64,000 nt of DNA from Chryseobacterium ginsenosidimutans (GTDB taxonomy: Bacteria; Bacteroidota; Bacteroidia; Flavobacteriales; Weeksellaceae), in assembly GCF_024807225.1 (NCBI RefSeq), contig NZ_JANUCO010000001.1, forward strand, positions 2,418,001-2,482,000, in the 5' to 3' direction. The notes beneath the pieces were generated by a model, which had not been told where the DNA came from, ran no database searches, and worked only from the letters and a program-made list of their open reading frames with translations. Both the position numbers and the translations under genes were made by a program. Shown here piece after piece: positions 1 through 10,241 of this stretch (position 1 is the stretch's first letter; the number at the start of each line of letters is the position of its first letter).

Positions 1-3000
1 AGGTCAATATATAATTAGAGTATTCGTTTTCACCAGTGGCAAAATGATTTAAGAATTGAGTTGAAAGCACAGTGCCTACTCCAAATTCACGTCCTTCTTT
101 CAATATTTTTTTTAGTGACTGAAAATTTTTACTGAGGAAATTATCTGCTTCATCTACCAAGATGATTTTACGTAATTGGCGTAAATTGTTTTCAATCGCA
201 CTGTGTCCGTGTCGCTGCATCTGTGTGTAAAAAGCGTCTAATGTAATCGCTACAATTAAGTTTTGAATAGATTCATCATATCCAGATAAATTGATTACCA
301 CAACACCGTTAATAAAAGAATACAAAGACTTGGTTTTAGAAGGGTTTGATTCAAATATTTCAAAGTCAGATAAATTGGAGATTGCAGCATATAAACTATC
401 ATGAGACAATTCTGGATTATCAAGAAAGATATTACACACGTCAGCTAAAGTTGGGGGTATATTTGTCCAGGTATCTCTTTTAGATTTTTCTATCCCTTTA
501 CTCTCATAAGCTTCAACTATAATGTCTCTCAATTTTTGTTTTTGAACATTTCCAAGGTTAAAAGCATTAGCAATAGTTTCCTTAATGTCGTTTGCCGTAT
601 GCAATGGCAGCATCGGTTTGGACTGATCTGTTGCATCCAAAGCCAAAGGATTGTAAGGTAATTTGTGTGGTTCAAATACTTTAGCATTGGTCGCTTGCAC
701 AAAGTCCTCTTTTACGTAATCTCCTTTGTAATCAAAAATAAGTATTCCCAATTTTTCATCCCCCGGATTGTGGTCAACGTTTTTATAGATTTGTGTAATT
801 AAAGACTTTGTAAATTGAGTTTTACCCGTACCCATTGTTCCAATGATTCCTGTATTTGTATGCATAACCATATCAGAATTATTTGGTTCCCAAATAATTG
901 GTTGCTGTGTATTCAAATCAGTTCCGAAGAGAATTTTAATGCCGGATCTTGAAGGCTTTTCTTCCGGCTTTTCTGAAATTGTTTCCTCGGAAACGAAAGG
1001 TTCGTCCGGGGCATTATTTTCGTTTTCGGGTGCTATATTATCCGACTCTACTGTTGTATTTGAAATCGTATTACAATTATACCTTGAATTCAATAATTTA
1101 GAAGTATCAATAGTAGTAGTTGTGTTATGAAATAATTCAATAAGCTGATCAACTGATTTAACAAGGAAATTGTAACCATCCTGTTCCATAAGATTAACTT
1201 CCATACAGTTTTCAGAAGTATTCAGTTTTCGTGTAATGGTGTCATTTCCAAAATAAATTAATCCAAAATCTCCGATAATTGGCTTGAGTGATGTCGAAAT
1301 GGTAAACTGATTATTCAACAATTCTGTTTTATAATCATTCAGAATATTGTCCCAATTCTGATTCTCCCATATTTGAAATAATTTCATCTTTTCGGCACTG
1401 GCCAATACCAATTTAGCAAAGAAATTTTTGTAAAATTCTGAAATAAAACCATCTTTAGATAAGTGATTGTAAATTAATTCAGCCGTTTTCTTTCCTTGAA
1501 TCCTTCCTTTATTAACAATGTTTAAACCTCCGATTTTCAATTCAACAGGATAAAAATACATTTCTAATTTCTCCTTTTTTTTCTCCAGACCGATCAGCAG
1601 TAGATCATCACTGTAAGATCCCCCTGCACCTAGATTTTTTGTTGAAAACAAACCTTCTTCTTTTGTAAGACCAGCATTTCCGGAAACTCGTAAAATCTCC
1701 TCCAGTGAAATTGGAACCCAGATTATACATGGATTATGTAGAAAGGTTAATGCCGTTTTAACACCTGACAATAAACTTAGTTTCTCTTTCGGAAAATGGC
1801 TTTTTTGCCGTACCAGTCCCAATAACCAGTCTCCATTGATTGCGTTGAAAAAGTTGATAATAGGTATGGTGTCTGTTTGTGGGGTAAACAAAACTTTGTG
1901 CTTTGCAAGAAATTCCTGAACCACAAATGCATATTGCTCCGTTTTTCTGCTTACAGTAATCGCGTCGTAGCCACTCGAATTGGTATATTGATCGCTGTAA
2001 TGCACAATTACCAAATCTGACTGATCTTTGAAAAAATCTAGATCGACCCTGGGGTCAATGTATGTCACCCAATGTGAACTCGTATATAATTTTTCTAATT
2101 GAGTACGAATAGTATTATTAATAGTTGTACACAGTGCTTTTCTTGAGTCAAAGGGGTCATCATTAGATGCTACTTTTGCCAGTGCATTGTAACGAGTAGT
2201 CAATTCAATTAGATCAGATTTCTCTGTTGGTAAAAAGCGCGTTCCGAATCCTGTTCGATAGGTATCTTGATGTGGTATAAACGAAACATCAGAAAGTAAA
2301 CCGTCTAAAGATAAGCCCGTTTTAACATCTTTCATTTCGTTAAAAGAAAACGCAGATGTTTCGGTGTCAAATTGGTAAAATGTAATGTGTGCATACTCAT
2401 AGAGTTCCTCTTTCGGAAATGATCGAGAATAGAATTTCACTTTTTCAAAAAAGGTGTTAAGCAAATCATCCTTATCAAAATCATTGGTTTTCAAATTAAC
2501 TTCTAGTTGCTCTTCAATTTCACTGGTTGAAGAGTAAAAAGTTAATTCTTCAAATTTATTAACAAGATTTTCAGATCCATAGATGAATACTTCGATCGGA
2601 ATTAGCTCATTCAGCCTTTTATTTTTGTGGGTGTTCAAATCTGTCCTGTAAAACTCAAAGAGTCCATGCAGTACTTCTTTACAGTCTCCATGATTGATTA
2701 CATTTATTCTAATCGGAGCTTGCTTCGATTGATCAAATAAAATATTGTAATTGCTCTTGAAATCTCTCAATTTTGAAGAAATCAAATTAGAAACATAACT
2801 TTTGGAAATTCCCTGTTTTGTGTCTGAGTACATAGAGTAATACATCCATTCAGGAGAATGAATAGATTCAGTCGGAACATAAATTTCCCTGGATTTCCCT
2901 TCTATATATGGTAATAGATTATTTGGGTTTAATCGTTTTAAAATCGCATTATAGGATTGTGTGTCATCATCTAAAGTTCTATTAATCTGTAATTGGTATG

Positions 3001-3658
3001 CAACATTCAATGGATGATAAGGACTCAGTTTTATTTTTTTTGCTCCTGAATTTTCTTTGATTACGCCCAATAAGAAGACATTTTTTTGCTTCGATGTCAA
3101 TATTTGGTTTTCTGCAAAAGCTGTAATATAATTTAAAATTGCTTTCACATATTTGGATGCAATCTCTTTTTCCGAATCTTCTAAGTACGCTAAACTGGGC
3201 TGCACTTTTTTAGTTCTAAAAACCGTGCGAAACTGATTGAATGCATCCTTGATCGATTGATCCAAATCAAGTGAAATCTCTGAAATCTCCTCATTAACAT
3301 TCTCCTCCCAACTGTATCCATCAGAATTTGTTAATTTTTGTTCAAGTAGAAGGTTTTTCCTAAATTCACCGCTAACAGTTCTTTCCTGCTGTTCTGTTTT
3401 GAGTTGAATTTTTATAATTTCGTTCTCTTGCTTATAGCGGAAATCAGACCTATTGATTCTTTTTGCTTTCCACACTTCTAGTCCGTTTATTAATCTCGGA
3501 GGATCAAAATCAGGTTTGATCTGGACGGAAATCAGAGTCTCTTTAATTGTGACTTGAAAATAAACCTCTTCTGCATCTATGTTTGCATAATCACAGTTCA
3601 ATTTCAAAGATGAAGATTCAGGCACAAGGTAGTTCTTACTGTATTCTAGTTTCTTCTT
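1..3658 (-). CDS. dptH: DptH C-terminal part (HerA/FtsK-like ATPase), cut by window edge
   Basis: The minus-strand frame stays open from 3658 to the window edge, about 1,215 codons. It encodes a P-loop ATPase: Walker A GTMGTGKT near 820-850, an IFDYKGDY segment, and Walker B LVDEADNF near 150-175 followed by EGREFGVGTVLSTQ. This layout fits DptH, the large translocase-like subunit of DptFGH, which restricts DNA lacking phosphorothioate marks. No ATG occurs near the start of the frame. Reading continues smoothly from the 445-codon ORF upstream if one base is skipped in the AAA run (TTT on the plus strand, 3650-3652). I therefore read both as one dptH with a +1 disruption. The true C-terminus is outside the window. 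The family call is strong from context; the cause of the split is inferred. Confidence 0.75.
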
Positions 3659-4973
3659 CTATTACTTTCTGTTCACCTTCATTAAAAATGATAATATTGT
3701 CATCTTTTACAGAAAGATAATTTCCAAGAGATCCTGCTCTGATAAGAAAATTAGATTCAAATTGACTTAAATAATTTGATTCGAAAGGAACATGCAATAA
3801 CTTAAACAGGAATTTTTTCCCGGAATCAGGGTCTCTGTATTCAACGAGGTGAAAATTATTAGTGTTCTCACATTTAGGTAATGTTACCAAAAGATTGTAT
3901 CCACTGCTTTGAACTGTTAAATCTCTTCCTTTGTAGTTTATGCCTTCTTTTTTAGTACGTTGATCAAATTTAATTTCTATTACAACATCTTCCTGCAGGT
4001 TTTGATTGAAGACAAGCAAGTTGTAATTTCTTTTCTTCGAAGCCGTTAGACCATCTGTTCGTTTCCAAAGGGTAACATCTTTGGAGTCACAAGATATAGA
4101 CGTAATTTCTGGAATAGATTTATTTTTTTCAGTTTCCAGCCACTTAGATAAATCTCCAAAATCTGTTGTCTTCCAATCTTCTTTTATAAACTTTGTATAA
4201 GCGGTTTCAGGCAATATCTCCTTAAGTTCCGTTTCCGGTTCGTCATCTTGAAAAATTGCTTCTATTCTTCCAAATAGTTTATAATTTTCCTGAATATCAA
4301 CGTCTACCTTTGTCCCCTTTGTAGCTAGTTCTTCGTGAGGAAATAAACCGATAGTTTGAAAATCAACCGTATCAATTGTTCCTTTTTCTAAAATTTTTAT
4401 AACAAATTCATAGTCGAAAACTGAATTGTTATCTTCTAATATGTTTTTCGTTTTATAACTGAGAACTGCTTTTAGAATTTCTTTTTCGTGGTGTTTTAAA
4501 GTTTTATTTGCATTAATATCTTTTTCAACTCGCTTGCGAAAACTTAGGTAATGAAGGGGCATTCCGTCTTTTTCCAAATTTTCACTTCCCCCGGATATAC
4601 TTTCTAGTTTTTGACTGTAAATGATTAACATTGCAGTGTTTTCAAAACCTAAAGCTTGTTGGGAAACATTGTTTCTTAACATAGTGAAATAGTCTTCGGT
4701 CGCATTTTCACTTGAAACCACCAAAACCTTCGTATCGTTAATTTTAATTGTAAACGATATGAAAGGAACACTGCCCGATGGATGTTGATAAGAGAATAAC
4801 TCTATATTCAAAGCATTAATCGACCGAAGAGCATCGAACAATTGTTGTACATAAGATTTTTCTTCAAGATATAAATTATATCTGTCTCCAGGCCTGATCT
4901 GTTGATCTATAAAAAATTCAACGATTAATTCTGATATATATTTATAAAGAGGATTTAATGTATTGTGCATCAC
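3636..4973 (-). CDS. dptH: DptH N-terminal part (445 aa)
   Basis: This 445-aa ORF begins inside the end of dptG (32-nt overlap) and closes just as the ATPase frame opens. The two frames share about 20 nt. The segment has no motif I recognise; it is acidic/mixed with a region rich in Glu and Asp near residues 240-260. Its length plus the downstream frame gives more than 1,650 residues, which suits a single large DptH. Removing one A from the AAA at 3650-3652 joins the chains as VIEEELEYSKNYLVPE without a break. Alternatively it is a separate protein and the ATPase starts at GTG or TTG, which is uncommon in this phylum. Confidence 0.65.
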   Translation of the reverse strand: MMHNTLNPLYKYISELIVEFFIDQQIRPGDRYNLYLEEKSYVQQLFDALRSINALNIELFSYQHPSGSVPFISFTIKINDTKVLVVSSENATEDYFTMLRNNVSQQALGFENTAMLIIYSQKLESISGGSENLEKDGMPLHYLSFRKRVEKDINANKTLKHHEKEILKAVLSYKTKNILEDNNSVFDYEFVIKILEKGTIDTVDFQTIGLFPHEELATKGTKVDVDIQENYKLFGRIEAIFQDDEPETELKEILPETAYTKFIKEDWKTTDFGDLSKWLETEKNKSIPEITSISCDSKDVTLWKRTDGLTASKKRNYNLLVFNQNLQEDVVIEIKFDQRTKKEGINYKGRDLTVQSSGYNLLVTLPKCENTNNFHLVEYRDPDSGKKFLFKLLHVPFESNYLSQFESNFLIRAGSLGNYLSVKDDNIIIFNEGEQKVIEEETRIQ

Positions 4974-6402
4974 CGCTGTCGCTTTTTTTCTCGATTAGAT
5001 TAATTCGTTCAAATAACTTAATAACTTCCAATTTAGAAGTTTCATCAAATGTGATCCCTCGTTCCTGAAGTTTTTCCCAAAACAATTTTAAACGAATTTT
5101 TTCTCTGTTTCCCACACATAATTTGGTTAGGAAAAGTAAAATTTCTTGAGATAAGACCAATTTACTCCCCAAACGTCCTCCTGATTTTGTAAAATTTTCT
5201 TTACTGAAGCTGCTTAGCCACAAAGCATAATCCTTGTAGGGTTTATTACGTTTTCCGTTCTCAAATTGGTAACGTATTGTATACCATAATGAATAGATCA
5301 GTGTTGTAATCTCTTGATCAAAACTCTTTAAATTAAGATTACTCTGGCATTCTTCCCAGCTTGCAGGAGGATTTAGTGTCCTTACTTCATTTTTATAAAA
5401 TTCGAGCAACTCTTCTAAACAAGTTTTAAATTCTTCTTTTTCTGATTCTTCAAAAGAGTTAAATAAGTTGGTAATCTCATCATAGTCGCCTATCAAATTA
5501 TTGTCGACTTGGATGTAATTAATCAATTCTAATGCATTGGCGTGCGCAAAAACACGTTCATAATGTTTAGAAACCTCTTTCCATCCGGTCTTATGGAGCT
5601 GTAATCTTGATTCGGATAAGTTTTCCCAATCCATTGAAAAATAAATTGGTTTTATATTGTAATCCTGCTGTCCAAAATTATCTAGTTTAAAAGCTAGTTG
5701 TGTAAAGTAAAAGAAATAGTAATATTTGAAGAATAATTCAAAATTCTCCAAAAAATAATCTCTATTACTCATTAAAAAATCAAAATCTTTTTGAAATATT
5801 TCAGTAACAGTAGAAATCATATTTCTGAAAACCTGCTTGTCGCGTTTACCATCTTTTTTATCAATATGATTTGGCAAGCATTCTGAAATAAGTTGATTCA
5901 GAATGTTTTTACTTTCGTTTTCAGAAAAGAGAGCTTTAAACCTTTCATTATTTTGAATAAAAACGTCAGAAATAAAGACAGGAACATCCTTTATCGCATT
6001 ATTGTTATTGATGAAGTTTTTGTAAGAGATTACATGGAAATCATACTTAAATAATGAGTTATCAGGTTCAAAATACATCTTATTGATAATATCTTCCAGT
6101 TGTTTTTTTTCACTAGTCTCAACTTTTTCAAGAACATTTTTGAGAATAGTTTGTTTTAATTCAGTTTTATAATTCGCAGTGTCCTTGAATTTATTTAATT
6201 CGGTGTTGTTGGATAAGCGAATAACTTCACCCAGAATGCCCTGAAAAGATAAAAAGTCATTTTTAAATACATGTCCTCCAGGTTGTGTTTTAAATGGAAA
6301 TATGTTGATCTGGTAACCAGTGTGGTGCTGAAACGTATTTGCTTTTAAAAGTCTTCCTTCCAAGCCAGATTTTCCAGCCTTTAATAATTCTATTTTCCTC
6401 AT
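4942..6402 (-). CDS. dptG: DptG, phosphorothioation-dependent restriction protein
   Basis: This 486-aa protein sits between DptF and DptH. It overlaps dptF by 4 nt (ATGA type) and dptH by 32 nt, so the three are translationally coupled. DptG is the middle subunit of the restriction complex that works with the dnd modification genes; its biochemical role is poorly defined. The sequence has an early Gly-rich stretch (KAGKSGLEGRL, residues 8-18) and is otherwise helical and charged, with no catalytic motif I can point to. The call rests mainly on gene order. No dndBCDE gene is visible in the window; these may lie beyond the left edge. Confidence 0.7.
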   Translation of the reverse strand: MRKIELLKAGKSGLEGRLLKANTFQHHTGYQINIFPFKTQPGGHVFKNDFLSFQGILGEVIRLSNNTELNKFKDTANYKTELKQTILKNVLEKVETSEKKQLEDIINKMYFEPDNSLFKYDFHVISYKNFINNNNAIKDVPVFISDVFIQNNERFKALFSENESKNILNQLISECLPNHIDKKDGKRDKQVFRNMISTVTEIFQKDFDFLMSNRDYFLENFELFFKYYYFFYFTQLAFKLDNFGQQDYNIKPIYFSMDWENLSESRLQLHKTGWKEVSKHYERVFAHANALELINYIQVDNNLIGDYDEITNLFNSFEESEKEEFKTCLEELLEFYKNEVRTLNPPASWEECQSNLNLKSFDQEITTLIYSLWYTIRYQFENGKRNKPYKDYALWLSSFSKENFTKSGGRLGSKLVLSQEILLFLTKLCVGNREKIRLKLFWEKLQERGITFDETSKLEVIKLFERINLIEKKSDSGDAQYIKSSL

Positions 6403-8132
6403 GATACAAATTCAAATTTATAACCTCCAAAAGGATTTTTAGTCAATTTGTAGTCAATTGGTTTTCCTACATTTACTTCATCAATATATAAAGTGCTGTA
6501 TTGATTTCCTTGAATTACTTCATTTATAAAATAGACAAAGTATATGAAATTGTTATTGTCTTTCTTGTTAGGGCGGTACCCCTTATTGATCATTTTCAGC
6601 GTTTTAAATAAACTGTAGTCTATTGCTATTCTAATATCTTGCTCGTTTGGAATTGGAGATGCATAACATACAGTGAATTCCTGCACAAATTGATATAAAA
6701 CTTTATCTTCAGAATTATTTGGTATGTACGGTTTCGGAGTTAAGGAAAAATCTTGAAACGCCCGATATTTAGTTTGTCTCCTTCCTAGTCTTACAACAAC
6801 TTTATCACCTTTCTTTGGATCACCATACCATTTTTTTACGGAATTTTCTACCAAGTTGTAGATTTTGTTTAGATAGGTTGGGTTGCCTTTATTAAAATGA
6901 TAGAGCCACGTAATGTATTCTTGGAAGTTACTATTCTCTAAAACGTTTCTATATTGAAAGAAATTGAGTCTTAAGAAAAATCTTGAAACAAGATTTCTAT
7001 CGACTTCATCCATTTTAATTTTTTTAAGCATTTCGCTATATAATTCTGGCTGAAGGTCAGTGGCAAATAATTCTGATGGGTTGTCAATACTTTGTAATTT
7101 CAGTAAATTCTCGTCTGTCTCATCACTTCGTACATTGCAGGGGTCCAATTCAGCAAGTCTTGCAAACAAATTCGATAAGTCTGCATGCTCAAAAATATAA
7201 TTCGGAATTAGACAATTTAAAAGCTCAGAATCGGAAAAATTACGAACAGCCTTTAGTTGATCGATATCAGCTAACGAAGACAATTGTACAGGAACAATCA
7301 AGTCATAAATAAAATTGAGTAGGGATCGCACTGAAACTATCTCTTTATTTTGAGCAATAGATTGGATTAGTAGTTGCTCAATCAATTCTCTGTTTTCAGA
7401 ACGAAATAGGAATTCATAGTTGTACTTTACCGGGCATCTTGATAGCTCAGCCACCTCTTTGATCTTTTCATATGCTTTGTGTATAAGATTACTTTCAGAA
7501 GGAGTAATAATTCTACACAACAATTCTTTAATTATATTAGATACGGGACCATTTTCTGTTAGCGAATATAGATGGTAATCTGTAAAATTTATTTGATGAA
7601 AATGGCTGTCAGGGTTAAAATCTTTAGAACTAACTAAGGTATTATCCAAAATGGATTCGTTCTGGATAAATGTTCCTAATTTCTGAAATTTAGAGCCACA
7701 TTCTTCCATAAACTTGCTCAAAGTGCCCAGATTAATGGCAAGGATCAGTTTTGCATTAGATTGAGTAATATTTTCATCTGTAAAACTATTTAGAATTCGG
7801 AGTAGGGTATCGTTTGAAGATTCATTTGGGTTATGGGATTCTGTAGCATCATTATGGATTTGGAATTTCCCAATCTCATCTGGTATTTCATTATGCAAAT
7901 AAGATAAGATGTGCGATTTTCCGTCTCCCACATTTCCACAAACGAGCACAAGTTGTGAAGTGGTTAGCTTGCTACTTGAAATTGTGATCTGCTTTAATTT
8001 ATTCTCAACTTCTCTTTCAATATGTAGAAATTTCTTGAAATCATCAATATCATAGCTATTACCTTGTGCGATAGCATATCGAGAAGATTCCTTAAGTTTC
8101 TGCAGTTCATCAATTAATATATGATTTCTCAT
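6399..8132 (-). CDS. dptF: DptF, phosphorothioation-dependent restriction ATPase
   Basis: This 577-aa protein has a clear Walker A GNVGDGKS at residues 66-73, followed by IHNDATESHNPNESSNDT near 92-109, a hallmark pattern of DptF. DptF is an ATP-binding subunit of DptFGH, which damages DNA not protected by phosphorothioate modification. It is the first gene of the three-gene minus-strand operon and lies 87 nt downstream of the small HTH gene, which may control it. The ORF is intact and of normal length for the family. This is the most secure call in the block. Confidence 0.85.
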   Translation of the reverse strand: MRNHILIDELQKLKESSRYAIAQGNSYDIDDFKKFLHIEREVENKLKQITISSSKLTTSQLVLVCGNVGDGKSHILSYLHNEIPDEIGKFQIHNDATESHNPNESSNDTLLRILNSFTDENITQSNAKLILAINLGTLSKFMEECGSKFQKLGTFIQNESILDNTLVSSKDFNPDSHFHQINFTDYHLYSLTENGPVSNIIKELLCRIITPSESNLIHKAYEKIKEVAELSRCPVKYNYEFLFRSENRELIEQLLIQSIAQNKEIVSVRSLLNFIYDLIVPVQLSSLADIDQLKAVRNFSDSELLNCLIPNYIFEHADLSNLFARLAELDPCNVRSDETDENLLKLQSIDNPSELFATDLQPELYSEMLKKIKMDEVDRNLVSRFFLRLNFFQYRNVLENSNFQEYITWLYHFNKGNPTYLNKIYNLVENSVKKWYGDPKKGDKVVVRLGRRQTKYRAFQDFSLTPKPYIPNNSEDKVLYQFVQEFTVCYASPIPNEQDIRIAIDYSLFKTLKMINKGYRPNKKDNNNFIYFVYFINEVIQGNQYSTLYIDEVNVGKPIDYKLTKNPFGGYKFEFVS

Positions 8133-8219
8133 AATTTGCTTTTAAATAGTTCATGGTAGAGTTTTTTTTCAATGGATTTGCTGGTTTTTTTTGGTTAAAA
8201 AACCAACTCTTATAGGCTT

Positions 8220-8516
8220 TTAATCTGGAATATTTATTCCCTTAGCAATTTCAAATTCCTTAAAGAATCTTTCCAAGGAATATTGTTCGTGTCTAAGTAT
8301 ATTATAAATTGTTGACATTGGAATATTATAGCCTTCGGGTAATTTTAATTTTGAAATTGTAGAAGAAGTTATTCCACAGAATTTTGCATACTCATTTTGT
8401 GAAATTACTTCTCCTTGTTGGTTGCGATATTCACGTAAAAATTTGCTTTCAATAAAATTGCATAAATGCTTATTCACGAGCGTATTTTTTCTATTAAGAG
8501 TCTCCTTATCTGGCAT
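8220..8516 (-). CDS. small HTH transcriptional regulator upstream of dptFGH
   Basis: This 98-aa protein has a helix-turn-helix around residues 40-75 (SQNEYAKFCGITSSTISKLK), in the style of XRE/Cro repressors. It is the first gene on the minus strand ahead of dptF, separated by 87 nt, so it could be co-transcribed and act as the operon's repressor. An 11-bp inverted repeat lies immediately upstream of its start codon and a near-palindrome about 50 nt upstream. The short C-terminal part carries no ligand domain. The regulatory link to dptFGH is inferred from position. Confidence 0.7.
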   Translation of the reverse strand: MPDKETLNRKNTLVNKHLCNFIESKFLREYRNQQGEVISQNEYAKFCGITSSTISKLKLPEGYNIPMSTIYNILRHEQYSLERFFKEFEIAKGINIPD

Positions 8517-8520
8517 TCTA

Positions 8521-8577
8521 TTTTAATCTTTATCAAAAGAAAAGATTAAAATGAAAAATACTGTTCGTTATAGCGAA
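8521..8577 (-). promoter_or_regulatory. candidate operator region of the HTH/dpt operon
   Basis: A perfect 11-bp inverted repeat (TTTTAATCTTT at 8521-8531, AAAGATTAAAA at 8541-8551) ends 5 nt from the HTH start codon. A near-palindrome TTCGTTATAGCGAA lies at 8564-8577. Both are typical of autoregulatory sites. The first could also occlude the ribosome binding site as a hairpin. Confidence 0.4.
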
Positions 8578-9180
8578 TGATTTAAGTATTTTTATTATAT
8601 TTGTAAGATAAGTTACAGAAATGTAATTTTGCGATACTTCAAAGAAATATTAGAAGCTATTGCTTAGAATCTCAATTCGAAAACTGGTAATTTTATGACA
8701 CGAGATGATAAGCAGAAAGCTCACGACCTAGGCGTGGGCTCTCTTATCTGTGTCAAATGGTATACCAGTGCCTCGAATTGGATAATGTAGAGTTCCACGC
8801 TGTTTTTTTCCAATGTTGTCCGATATTCTCTCTACACCCTAAGCTGCTTTCTAAGAATATAATAACAGACTGCACGATACAATGGGGTGTACAACTCATT
8901 GCGGCTTTTAAGCTACACGGGACACAAATTTCATTCATATTAATTTTTTAAGATGTGCTGGGGCAGGAGGTCTTGCTATATCCTTACTGAGGCTTCCTAC
9001 CGAGCATCATCGAAATACAGTATGTTAATGCTAAAGAAAATATTGATTTTTAAGAAACAGAGAGTATAAAGAATAACTAACCATAGAAACAAGAAAGCCC
9101 TCTTAGCACTATAAGTATTGTGGAATTTACGCAGTGCAGAAGAGAGCCTAAAATTTAACGAATTAAATCTTTTCAAAAGT
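8578..9180. other. gene-free stretch between dpt block and susC copy
   Basis: I see no convincing gene in these 600 bases. Short open frames on both strands around 8753-8951 lack a start context and look like chance frames. The only structured item is the long hairpin at 8696-8755. A motif AAGAAAGCCCTC at 9091-9102 recurs, slightly changed, upstream of the intact susC. Confidence 0.4.
8696..8755. repeat. 60-nt imperfect hairpin
   Basis: Three nested complementary blocks surround a 7-nt loop: TGACAC/GTGTCA (8696-8701, 8750-8755), GATAAG/CTTATC (8707-8712, 8743-8748) and AGCTCACG/CGTGGGCT (8718-8725, 8733-8740, one G-T pair). Short internal loops separate them. There is no T-tail, so it is not a simple terminator. 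It resembles the subterminal hairpins of IS200/IS605-type ends or a small structured RNA. No transposase lies nearby. Confidence 0.5.
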
Positions 9181-9996
9181 ATGAAAAAAAACTTTTGCAG
9201 CCTGAGTCATATCCAATTGGCTTTTGGCTTCACCTTGCTCGCCTCCGGCGTAGCAATAGGGCAGATGCGTGTGATCACAGGCACTGTTACAGATAATACT
9301 AATAATAAACCCATTTCAGGGGTAAGTATATTTCAGGAGGGCAGTGATACGGTTGCTACTACCAATAGTTCTGGTATTTATAGGGTTCAGGTGTCGGGTG
9401 AGAATCCTGTCCTTGTCTTTAAGCATCCTATTTATCCTGAACGAAAAGTTTCTTTAGGAGATAGAGTATCTGTTGATTTATCATTGGGTAATGAGAATGA
9501 GAATGAAAAACAGAATGGGAATGGGATTGGGAATGAGAGAAAGAATGAGAAAGCAATAGAGGAGGTTATTCTCAATGCAGGCTATTACAAGGTTCGGGAT
9601 AAGGAGAGAACTGGTAGTATTTTTGGGGTGTCAGCAAAGGATATTGAAAACCAGCCTGTCACGAATGTCCTTGCTTCAGCGCAGGGGAGAATGAGTGGGG
9701 TTTCCATTACTCAGAATTCGGGAACACCGGGAGGTGGATTTGATATTCAGATCAGGTGAAAGAGCAGCATCCGTCGTGAAGGGAATGAGCCTTTGTATAT
9801 TATTGACGGGGTGCCTATCCTTTCTGAATCGTCATCTTCTTATCTTGCGACAATCCTTCCGTATAGATAGATAAGTCTGCTCAATGCAATCAATCCTAAT
9901 GATATTGAGATTTTTGAATATTGAAAGATGTCGATGCGATGTCGATTTACGGGAGTCGTGGAGCAAATGGGTCATTATTTACAAATCCTTACATGT
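9181..9996 (+). pseudogene. decayed SusC/RagA-type TonB-linked receptor (5' part only)
   Basis: From ATG 9181 the frame encodes a signal peptide, a carboxypeptidase-like regulatory domain and the start of a plug domain. It closely matches the intact SusC at 10242, with shared stretches such as EEVILNAGYYKV and VSAKDIENQPVTNVL. It stops at TGA 9757-9759 where the intact copy has the Gly of IRGRNS. Further homology continues with more stops and shifts (NEPLYIIDGVPI, SLLNAINPNDIE, IYGSRGANG) to about 9996, then ends. The whole beta-barrel is missing. A low-complexity Asn/Glu/Gly segment near residues 105-125 is absent from the intact copy. An upstream TTG at 9118 is a less likely start. Confidence 0.8.
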
Positions 9997-10241
9997 GGCG
10001 CAGATTTCATTCATAGTATATTCTTTCCGGTGCCCTAAAAGTCACTGCTTACAGAACCTCACCAGTCTTTTTCATACCAAAGGGCATCAGGAAAGTTTTA
10101 CCAAAACAAGATCAAAAAACTACTCAACTTAAAAATAGAAGAAAAAAGAAAGCCCCTCCCCATACAGTTTGCAGACCTAAGGGAAAGAGCGAAAATCAGA
10201 AATAAGTAATTAATAATAATATTAAAAACCTTTACAAATCT

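Noticed and set aside
8191..8206. TTGGTT/AACCAA hairpin below the HTH gene as a terminator
   Set aside because: On the minus strand it is followed by A, not T, so it lacks a terminator tail in the needed direction.
8753..8951. Overlapping short ORFs on both strands
   Set aside because: Mutually exclusive frames in a gene-free region with no start context, no known motif and no partner.
9118..9180. TTG at 9118 as start of the susC copy
   Set aside because: ATG at 9181 gives a proper signal peptide aligned with the intact copy.
8928..10016. Shared ATTTCATTCATA on both sides of the dead susC copy as insertion repeats
   Set aside because: Only 12 identical bases in AT-rich DNA; a chance match is plausible and the flanks do not align.
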